Assembly: GCA_022842595.1 (NCBI GenBank)
Contig: JALHPF010000045.1
Span: forward strand, 1 to 33,907
Reading direction: 5' to 3'
Length of the DNA: 33,907 nt
DNA from: Rubrivivax sp.
Lineage (GTDB): Bacteria; Pseudomonadota; Gammaproteobacteria; Burkholderiales; Burkholderiaceae_C
This document shows positions 23,233-29,902 of this stretch, one piece after another. Numbering within the stretch: the stretch's first letter is position 1; each line of letters begins with the position of its first letter. Both the position numbers and the translations under genes were made by a program. Below the pieces are notes generated by a model. It searched no databases. It was not told where the DNA came from and saw nothing but the letters and a program-made list of their open reading frames with translations.

Positions 23233-24378
23233 ATGAAGTCGCTGGGCGCACGCGCCGCCGGCCTGCGGCTGGAACGCATGCGCGCCAGCCCGCTGTGGGT
23301 GCCGGGCGCTGGCCATGGAAAAGCGGAAGAAAGAGGCAGCGGCGGCTTCCGCAACCTCGCCCCGGTCCGCCCCGGCCTGCGCGACCCGGCGGCTTCGATG
23401 CCGAGCCTGGCCGACTTCCTGTGCGGCGGCACGCACCGCGTGCCCACCGGGCCGCTGCCCGCCGCCGACCCGCGTGCGGCCTGGCTGCGGCCGCCCGCCA
23501 CCGGCCTGCGCGCCACCTGGCTGGGCCACAGCACGGTGCTGCTCGAAGTGGACGGTGTGCGCCTGCTCACCGACCCGGTGTGGGGCCGCCGTGCCAGCCC
23601 GAGCCAGCTGGCCGGGCCGAAACGTTTCCAGCCGGTACCGGTGGCGCTGGAAGCACTGCCGCCCATCGACGCCGTGCTGCTGTCGCACGACCACTACGAC
23701 CACCTCTGCTTCCCGACGGTGCGCGCCCTGGCCAGGACCGGCGTGCCCTTCATCACCAGCCTGGGCGTGGGCGCACACCTGGAGGCCTTCGGCGTGGCAC
23801 CCGAACTCGTCACCGAACTGGACTGGTGGCAGAGCCACCGCATTGCCGGCAGCGACGTGGAGGTTTCGGCCGCCCCCAGCCAGCATTTCAGCGGCCGCGG
23901 CCTGAAGGACCGCAATGCCACGCTGTGGTCGTCGCTGGCGGTGCGCGGGCCGCGCCACCGCGTCTTCTTCAGCGGCGACACCGGCCTCACCGACCAGTAC
24001 ACGCTGATCCGCGACCGCCTGGGCCCGTTCGACCTGGTGTTGCTGGAGGTGGGCGCCTTCCACCCGGCCTGGGGCGACATCCACCTCGGCCCCGAAAACG
24101 CCCTGCAGGCCTGGCAACTGCTGGGCGGCGGGCCCTTCCTGCCGGTGCACTGGGGCACCTTCAGCCTGGCCATGCACGCCTGGGACGAACCGGCCGAGAC
24201 CCTGCTGGCGCGCGCCCCGGCTTTCGGCGCGCCGCTGGTGATGCCGATGCTGGGGCAAGCCGTGGAGCCGGCGCAGGTGGACGCCGTCCTGCCCTGGTGG
24301 CGCGGTGTCGACGGCCGGGACGTGGCGCCGCCGGTGCCGCAGACCTGGCCGAAAGCGCTGCCCTGGCCCAGCGACTGA
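23233..24378 (+). CDS. Metallo-beta-lactamase-fold hydrolase, NAPE-PLD-like
   Basis: This 381-residue protein is a zinc-dependent hydrolase related to N-acylphosphatidylethanolamine phospholipase D and UlaG-like enzymes. Motifs in order are LGHSTVLLEVDGVRLLTDP, SHDHYDHL (His152, Asp153, His154, Asp156, His157), SQHFSGRG, FFSGDTG and PVHWGTF. These supply the usual di-metal ligands. There is no clear signal peptide, only a short basic N-terminus. It follows the DUF885 gene by 10 bp. A phospholipid or lactone substrate is possible, and I see nothing decisive. A shorter start at an internal Met near residue 16 cannot be excluded. Confidence 0.9.
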   Translation: MKSLGARAAGLRLERMRASPLWVPGAGHGKAEERGSGGFRNLAPVRPGLRDPAASMPSLADFLCGGTHRVPTGPLPAADPRAAWLRPPATGLRATWLGHSTVLLEVDGVRLLTDPVWGRRASPSQLAGPKRFQPVPVALEALPPIDAVLLSHDHYDHLCFPTVRALARTGVPFITSLGVGAHLEAFGVAPELVTELDWWQSHRIAGSDVEVSAAPSQHFSGRGLKDRNATLWSSLAVRGPRHRVFFSGDTGLTDQYTLIRDRLGPFDLVLLEVGAFHPAWGDIHLGPENALQAWQLLGGGPFLPVHWGTFSLAMHAWDEPAETLLARAPAFGAPLVMPMLGQAVEPAQVDAVLPWWRGVDGRDVAPPVPQTWPKALPWPSD

Positions 24379-24391
24379 ATCCGCGGCTGAG

Positions 24392-24796
24392 TCAGGCCTC
24401 CTCGGCCTCGACCTTGAGGCTGCGTCGCCGGCCGCCATCGCAGGCCACGCTCACGACCAGGCGCAGCGCCTGCCCCACCGGCACGGTGCGCGTGAAGCGG
24501 TAGTCCAGCCCGTCCCAGGCGCCGGGGTTCTGCGTCGGCACGCGGCGCTGCCACTGCTGGGCGCCGCCAGCCAGCACCGTCATCTGGTGCCAGGCGCCGG
24601 GCTGGGGCTCGCGCAGGCCCACCGTCATCGCGCAGCTGATCTCGAAGCGGCGTTCACGCCGGGCGTCGGCCGGGATCGTCAACACCGCCTGCGCGGCGTC
24701 GCCGGCGTCGACCTGCCAGTGTTCGGGTTTGGCGGGCTGGGCGGGCTCAGCAGCCGAGATCTGCGGTTGGCGGAGCTTGGGGGGCTTGGAAGGCAT
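24392..24796 (-). CDS. Small protein of unknown function
   Basis: I do not recognise this 134-residue protein. It has a Pro/Lys/Ala-rich N-terminus (MPSKPPKLRQPQISAAEP) and no signal peptide. The remainder looks beta-rich: alternating hydrophobics, several Trp (HWQV, WHQM, QQWQ, AWDG) and a C-terminal run LRLVVSVACDGGRRRSLKVEAEE. It is convergent with the MBL hydrolase (13-bp gap) and divergent from the ProQ-family gene (138-bp gap). Its frame stays open far upstream, but that part overlaps the ProQ gene. The ATG at 24796 is the first sensible start inside the intergenic boundary. Confidence 0.7.
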   Translation of the reverse strand: MPSKPPKLRQPQISAAEPAQPAKPEHWQVDAGDAAQAVLTIPADARRERRFEISCAMTVGLREPQPGAWHQMTVLAGGAQQWQRRVPTQNPGAWDGLDYRFTRTVPVGQALRLVVSVACDGGRRRSLKVEAEEA

Positions 24797-24934
24797 GCGG
24801 GCGGGATTCTGCCTCGCTCTCGAACAACCGGGACAGCGCCATCGGCGCCAAGCGAATCGAGGCTGCGCAAAGACCGGTCGCTGCGGCTGCCCGCAGCGGC
24901 GACAATCCAGCCCCCGCGGTGCAAGTGCCCCTTC

Positions 24935-25918
24935 ATGCAGCAAACCGAACCAGAACCCATCCAGGCCCCGGCCACGACCGACACCACCCTGCCAGGCACC
25001 GACGACGCCCAGCCCGTGGCTTCGGCCGCGGCCGAAGCCGAAGTCCAGGCTCCAGCCGATGCAGCGACCGATGCCGGCTCGCCGGCCGGAGCCGAAGGCA
25101 TGGCAGACAGCGAGACTGCGGGGGAAGGCGATGCCGACACCCAGGCCGGCGCGGAAGCCGGGGCTGAAGTCGAAGCCCCCGCCAAGGCCGGCGGCGCACC
25201 GGCTCCCGCCGACCTGTCGCCCGCGCAATGCTCGGCCCGGCTGGCGGCGCTGTTCCCGGCGCTGTTCAATCTGCAGCAGCCCAAGCCGCTGAAGCTGCGC
25301 ATCCAGGCCGACATCCAGGCGCGCGCGCCGGGCGTGTTCACGCGCAAGTCGCTGTCGGCCTTCCTGCACCGCTACACCACCGGCACGCCCTATGTGCTGG
25401 CGCTGACGCGTGAAGCGCAGCGCTATGACCTCGACGGCCAGCCCGCCGGTGAGCTGGCGGCCGAACACCAGGAAGCCGCCGTCACCGAACTGGCGCGCCG
25501 CCGCGCCATCGTCGAAACCCGGCGCGCCGCCGAACAGGCCGCCCGCCGCGAAGCCGAGGCCGCTGCGCGCCAGCAGCGCGACGCCGACCAGCAAGGCCGG
25601 CGTGAACGCGCCCTGCTGCTGCGCGCCTTCGAAACCAGCACGCTGACGCGGGCCAACTTCTGCGCCCTCAAAGGCCTGGCCGACGCCGACCTGGACGGCC
25701 TGCTGGCCCAGGCGCGCCAGGAGGCTGCCGAGCGCCCGGCCTGGACGCCACCGGCCGGCCCGGCGCATGCACCGAATGCAGCGCAACGTCCAGGGCCGCG
25801 CCGTGAACCGGGCCGCCCTCCGAACCCCGAAGCCGGCCGCCAGGACGGCCGGCGCGAGCCGCGCAAACCTGAAGCCGGCCGCGGCGGACCGCGACGGCCG
25901 CCACGGCCCGGGGCTTGA
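24935..25918 (+). CDS. ProQ/FinO-domain RNA chaperone with long acidic and basic tails
   Basis: This 327-residue cytosolic RNA-binding protein probably binds structured 3' ends of RNAs. The FinO/ProQ domain is central (about 90-195): LFPALFNLQQPKPLKLRIQ, then APGVFTRKSLSAFLHRYT, TGTPYVLAL and RYDLDGQPAG. Before it is an Ala/Glu/Asp-rich, strongly acidic stretch of about 85 residues. After it comes a charged helix rich in Arg/Ala/Gln (about 190-235), then a basic Pro/Arg/Gly tail with repeated PEAGR units ending PRRPPRPGA. The ATG at 24935 is chosen because upstream codons overlap the divergent gene and the MBL gene. A second ATG near codon 55 would remove part of the acidic stretch. Confidence 0.88.
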   Translation: MQQTEPEPIQAPATTDTTLPGTDDAQPVASAAAEAEVQAPADAATDAGSPAGAEGMADSETAGEGDADTQAGAEAGAEVEAPAKAGGAPAPADLSPAQCSARLAALFPALFNLQQPKPLKLRIQADIQARAPGVFTRKSLSAFLHRYTTGTPYVLALTREAQRYDLDGQPAGELAAEHQEAAVTELARRRAIVETRRAAEQAARREAEAAARQQRDADQQGRRERALLLRAFETSTLTRANFCALKGLADADLDGLLAQARQEAAERPAWTPPAGPAHAPNAAQRPGPRREPGRPPNPEAGRQDGRREPRKPEAGRGGPRRPPRPGA

Positions 25919-25974
25919 AGCGGCCGGCTTGAGCCGCCCGGCCTGAGCCCGTTTGCCCAGGCCCAGGCCAGCGC

Positions 25975-26685
25975 TCAAGCGTCGAGCCAGTCCGCCGGCG
26001 TGGCCAGCGCCGCTTCCAGCGCCTGCAGATAGCGGCCGGCGTGAACGCCGTCCATCAGCGCGTGATGAACGTCCAGCGCCACCGGCAGCCATTGCCGGGG
26101 CCCGTCGGCGTCGATGCGGCCGAAGGCAATGCGGGGCACCGAGTCGGTGCCCGACAAGGCCCGGGCATGGCTGAAGCTGCTGAAGTGCACCCAGGGCAAG
26201 GTCGTGAAGTACATCAGCGCCGCGTCTGACGCTGCGTCGTCGGCGGGGTCGGGTGGCGGCTCATGGAAACCCGGCGGGCCATCGCGCACCGCCTGCATTG
26301 CCTGAACACCCTGGGCGCGAAAGGCCGTGAAACCGGGCTGCCAGCGCAGCTGGGCGAAACCGAAGCTGTCGTCGTCGCGCAGCACCGTGGTGCTGGCGTC
26401 CACGCGCGGGTGGATGCGCACCCTGGCGCTGCTGCCCGGTCCTGTGCCCTGGCCTTCGAGGCGCAGCCGGAACGGCTGCTGTTCGTTGGCAATGCGCAGC
26501 GCGGCATGGTGGCAGGCCAGGCTCAGGCCGCCGGGTTCCGGCCGCCGGGCCAGCGCCGCCTTCAACGCCGCCACGTCCAACCGCGTGCACAGGCTGAAGA
26601 ATGGCTGCTCGAAGCCGACGAAATGCTCGAACGCCGCGCGGCGGGACCAACGGCTCGTGTCCAGGTACTGAGGGTTCGACGCCAT
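25975..26685 (-). CDS. Chloramphenicol acetyltransferase-like protein (CatA fold)
   Basis: This 236-residue member of the CAT family has the catalytic motif DVHHALMDGVHAGRYLQ (His207/His208, Asp212) and an upstream LPWVHFSSFSHA stretch matching the Ser-containing strand of CatA. It is slightly longer than classical CAT (about 213-220). Base composition and codon style match the neighbours, so it looks like a long-term resident rather than a recently acquired resistance gene. Whether it acetylates chloramphenicol or another acceptor cannot be told from sequence. It is divergent from ahpC across 160 bp that contain an OxyR-like site. Confidence 0.88.
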   Translation of the reverse strand: MASNPQYLDTSRWSRRAAFEHFVGFEQPFFSLCTRLDVAALKAALARRPEPGGLSLACHHAALRIANEQQPFRLRLEGQGTGPGSSARVRIHPRVDASTTVLRDDDSFGFAQLRWQPGFTAFRAQGVQAMQAVRDGPPGFHEPPPDPADDAASDAALMYFTTLPWVHFSSFSHARALSGTDSVPRIAFGRIDADGPRQWLPVALDVHHALMDGVHAGRYLQALEAALATPADWLDA

Positions 26686-26697
26686 CGCCCCATCCTA

Positions 26698-26719
26698 CCG
26701 AGCCGTCGACGCGGCTCGG
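26698..26719. promoter_or_regulatory. Perfect 8-bp inverted repeat in the CAT-ahpC divergent gap
   Basis: CCGAGCCG and CGGCTCGG flank TCGACG, 12 bp upstream of the CAT-like start and 2 bp from the OxyR-like site. It could be an operator or a leader hairpin of the CAT-like gene. Confidence 0.35.
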
Positions 26720-26721
26720 CC

Positions 26722-26758
26722 ATAGGCTTGGGCAATCGACCGTATGACCTCAATCAAT
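26722..26758 (+). promoter_or_regulatory. OxyR-like binding site upstream of ahpC
   Basis: The 37-bp spacing of an OxyR tetramer site is matched: ATAG-N7-CAAT-N7-ATGA-N7-CAAT against ATAG-N7-CTAT-N7-ATAG-N7-CTAT. The first half is 7 of 8 at the outer positions, the second 5 of 8. It lies about 90 bp before the ahpC start. OxyR control of ahpC is well established in proteobacteria. No oxyR gene is in the window. Confidence 0.5.
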
Positions 26759-26831
26759 CCATTGAATGCTGCACCGCCTTCAAAATCCGGTTTGTCGTCC
26801 AGATTCAGCGTTTCCCTTCACACCCACCCCC

Positions 26832-26836
26832 AGGAG
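26832..26836 (+). promoter_or_regulatory. Strong ribosome-binding site of ahpC
   Basis: AGGAG lies 9 nt before ATG 26846 and settles the start against the upstream in-frame ATG at 26744. It is among the clearest Shine-Dalgarno sequences in the window, in keeping with a highly expressed gene. Confidence 0.85.
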
Positions 26837-26845
26837 AAATCCACC

Positions 26846-27409
26846 ATGTCGTTGATCAACACCCATGTCGCCCCGTTCAAGGCCCAAGCCTTCCACAACG
26901 GCAAGTTCATCGAAGTCACCGAAGCCAGCCTGAAGGGCAAGTGGTCGGTCCTGATCTTCATGCCCGCCGCCTTCACGTTCAACTGCCCCACCGAAGTGGA
27001 AGACGCCGCCGACAACTACGCCGAGTTCCAGAAAATCGGCGCCGAGGTCTACATCATCACCACCGACACGCACTTCTCGCACAAGGTCTGGCATGAAACC
27101 AGCCCCGCCGTCGGCAAGGCCAAGTTCCCGCTCGTCGGCGACCCCACCCACGCCCTGACCCGTTTCTTCGGCGTGCACATCGAAGAAGAAGGCCTGGCGC
27201 TGCGTGGCACCTTCGTCATCAACCCCGATGGCGTCATCAAGACCGCCGAGGTGCACTCGAACGAGATCGCCCGCGACGTCAAGGAAACCCTGCGCAAACT
27301 GAAGGCCGCCCAGTACACGGCCAAGAACCCCGGCCAGGTCTGCCCGGCCAAGTGGAACGAAGGCGCCGCCACGCTGACGCCGTCGCTGGACCTCGTCGGG
27401 AAAATTTAA
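26846..27409 (+). CDS. ahpC: Alkyl hydroperoxide reductase peroxiredoxin subunit
   Basis: This 187-residue typical 2-Cys peroxiredoxin reduces hydrogen peroxide and organic hydroperoxides in the cytosol. The peroxidatic Cys47 is in FTFNCPTEVED and the resolving Cys166 in GQVCPAKW. Length and the C-terminal tail match the AhpC1 class reduced by AhpF. The ATG at 26846 follows a strong ribosome-binding site. ahpF follows on the same strand after a 298-bp gap filled with repeats, much longer than the usual ahpC-ahpF spacing. An OxyR-like site lies upstream. Confidence 0.97.
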   Translation: MSLINTHVAPFKAQAFHNGKFIEVTEASLKGKWSVLIFMPAAFTFNCPTEVEDAADNYAEFQKIGAEVYIITTDTHFSHKVWHETSPAVGKAKFPLVGDPTHALTRFFGVHIEEEGLALRGTFVINPDGVIKTAEVHSNEIARDVKETLRKLKAAQYTAKNPGQVCPAKWNEGAATLTPSLDLVGKI

Positions 27410-27437
27410 GCCCCCACGCTCGCTGGCGCTCGCTGCC
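27410..27437 (+). repeat. 28-bp intergenic repeat, copy 1
   Basis: It starts GCCCCCACGCTCGCTGG and ends GCTCGCTGCC, and matches 27565-27592 with one difference. It begins on the base after the ahpC stop. Similar sequences are common between genes in Burkholderiales from general knowledge. Confidence 0.9.
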
Positions 27438-27492
27438 AAAGCCAGTGGCTTTGGCCTTCGCCAGGCACGAACGGTCCACTGGACCGTTCGTG
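27435..27492 (+). repeat. Double-palindrome module, copy 2
   Basis: Palindrome A is 27435-27455: 10-base arms GCCAAAGCCA and TGGCTTTGGC around G. The linker is CTTCGCCAGG. Palindrome B is 27466-27492: 13-base arms CACGAACGGTCCA and TGGACCGTTCGTG around C. TGTCCGGGCTCAG overlaps its end and runs to about 27503. The module (about 27438-27507) sits between a 28-bp header and a 48-bp unit that are adjacent, without it, in the next copy. Confidence 0.9.
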
Positions 27493-27507
27493 TCCGGGCT
27501 CAGCCCG

Positions 27508-27555
27508 CCCGAGGGGGAGTCCGCCAGCGGCCCGGCAGAGCCGGTTCCGCGGCGG
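27508..27555 (+). repeat. 48-bp direct repeat, copy 1
   Basis: It begins CCCGAGGGGGAGTCCGCC and ends CCGCGGCGG. It is identical over all 48 bases to 27594-27641. Confidence 0.92.
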
Positions 27556-27564
27556 AGGAGTTGA

Positions 27565-27592
27565 GCCCCCACGCTCGCTAGCGCTCGCTGCC
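27565..27592 (+). repeat. 28-bp intergenic repeat, copy 2
   Basis: It differs from 27410-27437 only by A for G in the central GCTAGC/GCTGGC. It lies directly before the second 48-bp unit with a single C between them. Confidence 0.9.
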
Positions 27593-27593
27593 C

Positions 27594-27641
27594 CCCGAGG
27601 GGGAGTCCGCCAGCGGCCCGGCAGAGCCGGTTCCGCGGCGG
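27594..27641 (+). repeat. 48-bp direct repeat, copy 2
   Basis: It is identical to 27508-27555. It is followed by GAAGCTTGATTCC and the 5' region of ahpF. Confidence 0.92.
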
Positions 27642-27707
27642 GAAGCTTGATTCCTGCGCCGGGCGGACAGAGTCGTTTCTGTATTACTTTCTTCGAAGGA
27701 TTTCGTC

Positions 27708-29273
27708 ATGTTGGACAGCACCCTGAAAGCCCAGCTCAAGGCCTACCTTGAGCGCGTCACCCAGCCCATCGAGCTGGTGGCGTCGCTGGACGACCGCCCC
27801 GCCTCCACCGAGATGCGCGAGCTGCTGGAAGACGTGGCGGGCTTGTCCGACAAGATCACGTTGCGGCTGGACGGCAGCGATGCGCGCCGCCCGTCGTTCA
27901 ACATTTCCCGCGCCGGCGCCGACATGGGCCTGCGCTTTGCCGCCATTCCGATGGGGCATGAATTCACCTCGCTGGTGCTGGCCCTGCTGCAGGCCGGCGG
28001 GCACCCGCCGAAGGTCGACGCCGACACGATCGAGCAGATCAAGTCTCTCGACCAGGACATGGTCTTCGAGACCTACATGTCCCTCACCTGCCACAACTGC
28101 CCCGACGTCGTGCAGGCCCTGAACCTGATGGCCGTGCTGAACCCGCGCATCAAGGCCGTGGCCATCGACGGCGGCCTGTTCCAGGCGGAAGTGGACGAAC
28201 GCCAGATCATGGCCGTGCCCAGCATCTACCTGAACGGCCAGCCCTTCGCTTCGGGCCGCATGGAACTGGCCGAGATCCTGGCCAAGGTCGACACCGGATC
28301 GGCCGCGCGCGACGCCGCCAAGCTGGGGTCCAAAGAAGCTTTTGATGTGCTCATCATCGGCGGCGGCCCCGCCGGCGCCGCCGCGGCCGTGTACGCCGCA
28401 CGCAAGGGCATCCGCACCGGCATCGTCGCCGAACGCTTCGGCGGCCAGACGCTGGACACGCTGGGCATCGAGAACTACATCTCGGTGATGGAAACCGAAG
28501 GCCCGAAGTTCGCCGCTGCGATGGAAGCGCAAGTGCGCCACTACGGCGTGGACATCATGAACGGCCAGCGCGTGGCCAAGCTGGAACCCGCCGCCGACCA
28601 CGGCGGCCTGGCCACGGTGAAGCTGGAAAACGGCGCCGAGCTCAAGGCCCGCACCGTCATCCTGGCCACCGGCGCCCGCTGGAAGAACGTCAACGTGCCC
28701 GGCGAAGCCGAATACCGCACCAAGGGCGTGGCCTACTGCCCGCACTGCGACGGCCCGCTCTTCAAGGGCAAGAAGGTCGCCGTCATCGGCGGCGGCAACT
28801 CGGGCGTGGAAGCAGCCATCGACCTGGCCGGCGTGGTCGGCCATGTCACGCTGCTGGAATTCGCCGACGGCCTGAAGGCCGACGCGGTGCTGGTCAACAA
28901 GCTCAAGAGCCTGCCGAACGTGACCATCCACACGAGCGCGCAGACGACCGAGATCACCGGCGACGGCCAGAAGGTCAACGGCCTGAAGTTCAAGGACCGC
29001 CCGAGCGGCGTGGAGCACGCGGTGGAACTGGCCGGCGTGTTCGTGCAGATCGGCCTGGTGCCCAACACCGACTTCCTGAAGGGCACGGTCGAGCTGTCGA
29101 AGTACGGCGAGATCATCATCGACGTCAAGTGCGAGACCAGCCTGCCCGGCATCTTCGCCGCAGGCGACGTGACCACGGTGCCATATAAGCAGATCGTCAT
29201 CGCCGCCGGCGAAGGCTCTAAAGCCGCGCTGTCGGCCTTCGACCACCTGATCCGCACGCCCGTCGCGGCTTGA
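27708..29273 (+). CDS. ahpF: Alkyl hydroperoxide reductase flavoprotein (NADH:peroxiredoxin reductase)
   Basis: This 521-residue cytosolic flavoprotein passes electrons from NADH to AhpC. The N-terminal double-thioredoxin-like domain (about 1-200) has the redox pair CHNC (Cys128, Cys131). The thioredoxin-reductase-like part has the FAD motif IIGGGPAGAAAAVYAAR, the second redox pair CPHC (Cys344, Cys347), the NAD motif VIGGGNSGVEAA and the C-terminal FAD contact GIFAAGDVTTVPYKQ. The length matches E. coli AhpF (521). It follows ahpC, but the intergenic repeat block may carry its own promoter or weaken read-through. A perfect hairpin follows the stop. Confidence 0.97.
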   Translation: MLDSTLKAQLKAYLERVTQPIELVASLDDRPASTEMRELLEDVAGLSDKITLRLDGSDARRPSFNISRAGADMGLRFAAIPMGHEFTSLVLALLQAGGHPPKVDADTIEQIKSLDQDMVFETYMSLTCHNCPDVVQALNLMAVLNPRIKAVAIDGGLFQAEVDERQIMAVPSIYLNGQPFASGRMELAEILAKVDTGSAARDAAKLGSKEAFDVLIIGGGPAGAAAAVYAARKGIRTGIVAERFGGQTLDTLGIENYISVMETEGPKFAAAMEAQVRHYGVDIMNGQRVAKLEPAADHGGLATVKLENGAELKARTVILATGARWKNVNVPGEAEYRTKGVAYCPHCDGPLFKGKKVAVIGGGNSGVEAAIDLAGVVGHVTLLEFADGLKADAVLVNKLKSLPNVTIHTSAQTTEITGDGQKVNGLKFKDRPSGVEHAVELAGVFVQIGLVPNTDFLKGTVELSKYGEIIIDVKCETSLPGIFAAGDVTTVPYKQIVIAAGEGSKAALSAFDHLIRTPVAA

Positions 29274-29286
29274 TTCGTAGCTGAAC

Positions 29287-29308
29287 AGCGGGGCCGCAAC
29301 GCCCCGCT
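29287..29308 (+). terminator. Hairpin after ahpF
   Basis: AGCGGGGC and GCCCCGCT form a perfect 8-bp stem with loop CGCAAC, 13 bp after the ahpF stop. No U-tract follows, so it may terminate or stabilise the message. Confidence 0.6.
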
Positions 29309-29340
29309 ACCATCGGCCCAGGCCCACTTCCTGCTGCCCG

Positions 29341-29805
29341 ATGGCCCTGCTGACCGCCGACCCCGCCAACCTGCCTGTCATCGCGCATGCGATCCAGCTG
29401 GCGGTGGCGCCGGTATTCCTGCTCACCGGCGTGGCAGCGCTGCTGGGCGTGATGGCCACGCGGCTGGCGCGCATCATCGACCGGGCGCGCCATTTCGAAA
29501 CCGCCTGGCACGGCCTCAGCGACGACAGCCGCATCGCTGCCAGCCTGGAGCTGGCGACGCTCGAACAGCGCCGCGTCGTGGCCAGCTGGGCCATCAACTT
29601 CTGCACCGTGTCGGCCCTGCTCGTGTGCTTGGTGGTGACGCTGCTCTTCGTCGACGCCTTCTTCACCACCGACCTGAAAACGGCGGTCGGCCTGCTCTTC
29701 ATCGCCGCCATGCTGTGCCTGGTGGCCGGGCTCACCTGCTTCCTGCGCGAGGTCACGGTGGCCACGCGAACCGTGCGAGTTTTGACGCTGCGGCCGCGCG
29801 ACTGA
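29341..29805 (+). CDS. DUF2721-family membrane protein
   Basis: This 154-residue inner-membrane protein has three hydrophobic segments (about 20-40, 82-104, 113-132). The N-terminal IQLAVAPVFLLTGVAALLGV followed by RLARIIDRAR is the DUF2721 signature. Function is unknown in the family. No strong ribosome-binding site precedes the ATG at 29341. It stands 67 bp after ahpF, behind a hairpin, and 97 bp before the DHH gene. Confidence 0.88.
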   Translation: MALLTADPANLPVIAHAIQLAVAPVFLLTGVAALLGVMATRLARIIDRARHFETAWHGLSDDSRIAASLELATLEQRRVVASWAINFCTVSALLVCLVVTLLFVDAFFTTDLKTAVGLLFIAAMLCLVAGLTCFLREVTVATRTVRVLTLRPRD

Positions 29806-29902
29806 GCTGCGAATGCGCGGCGGCGGGGCCGGCGGGCTCAAGGCGGCGTGAAGGCTGCCGAAAGCGCGTCACCAACCCACTTCACGCCGAGAGACTGCCC
29901 GC

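Noticed and set aside
21462..23666. Open frame of 734 codons on the minus strand opposite the DUF885 gene
   Set aside because: It lies antisense to a gene with clear motifs and shows low-complexity Gln/His/Ala/Arg composition with no domain. Such frames are expected from GC-rich third positions.
27410..27641. A CRISPR-like array
   Set aside because: Only two 48-bp units are present, with unequal intervening sequence and no cas genes. The repeats are GC-rich intergenic repeats.
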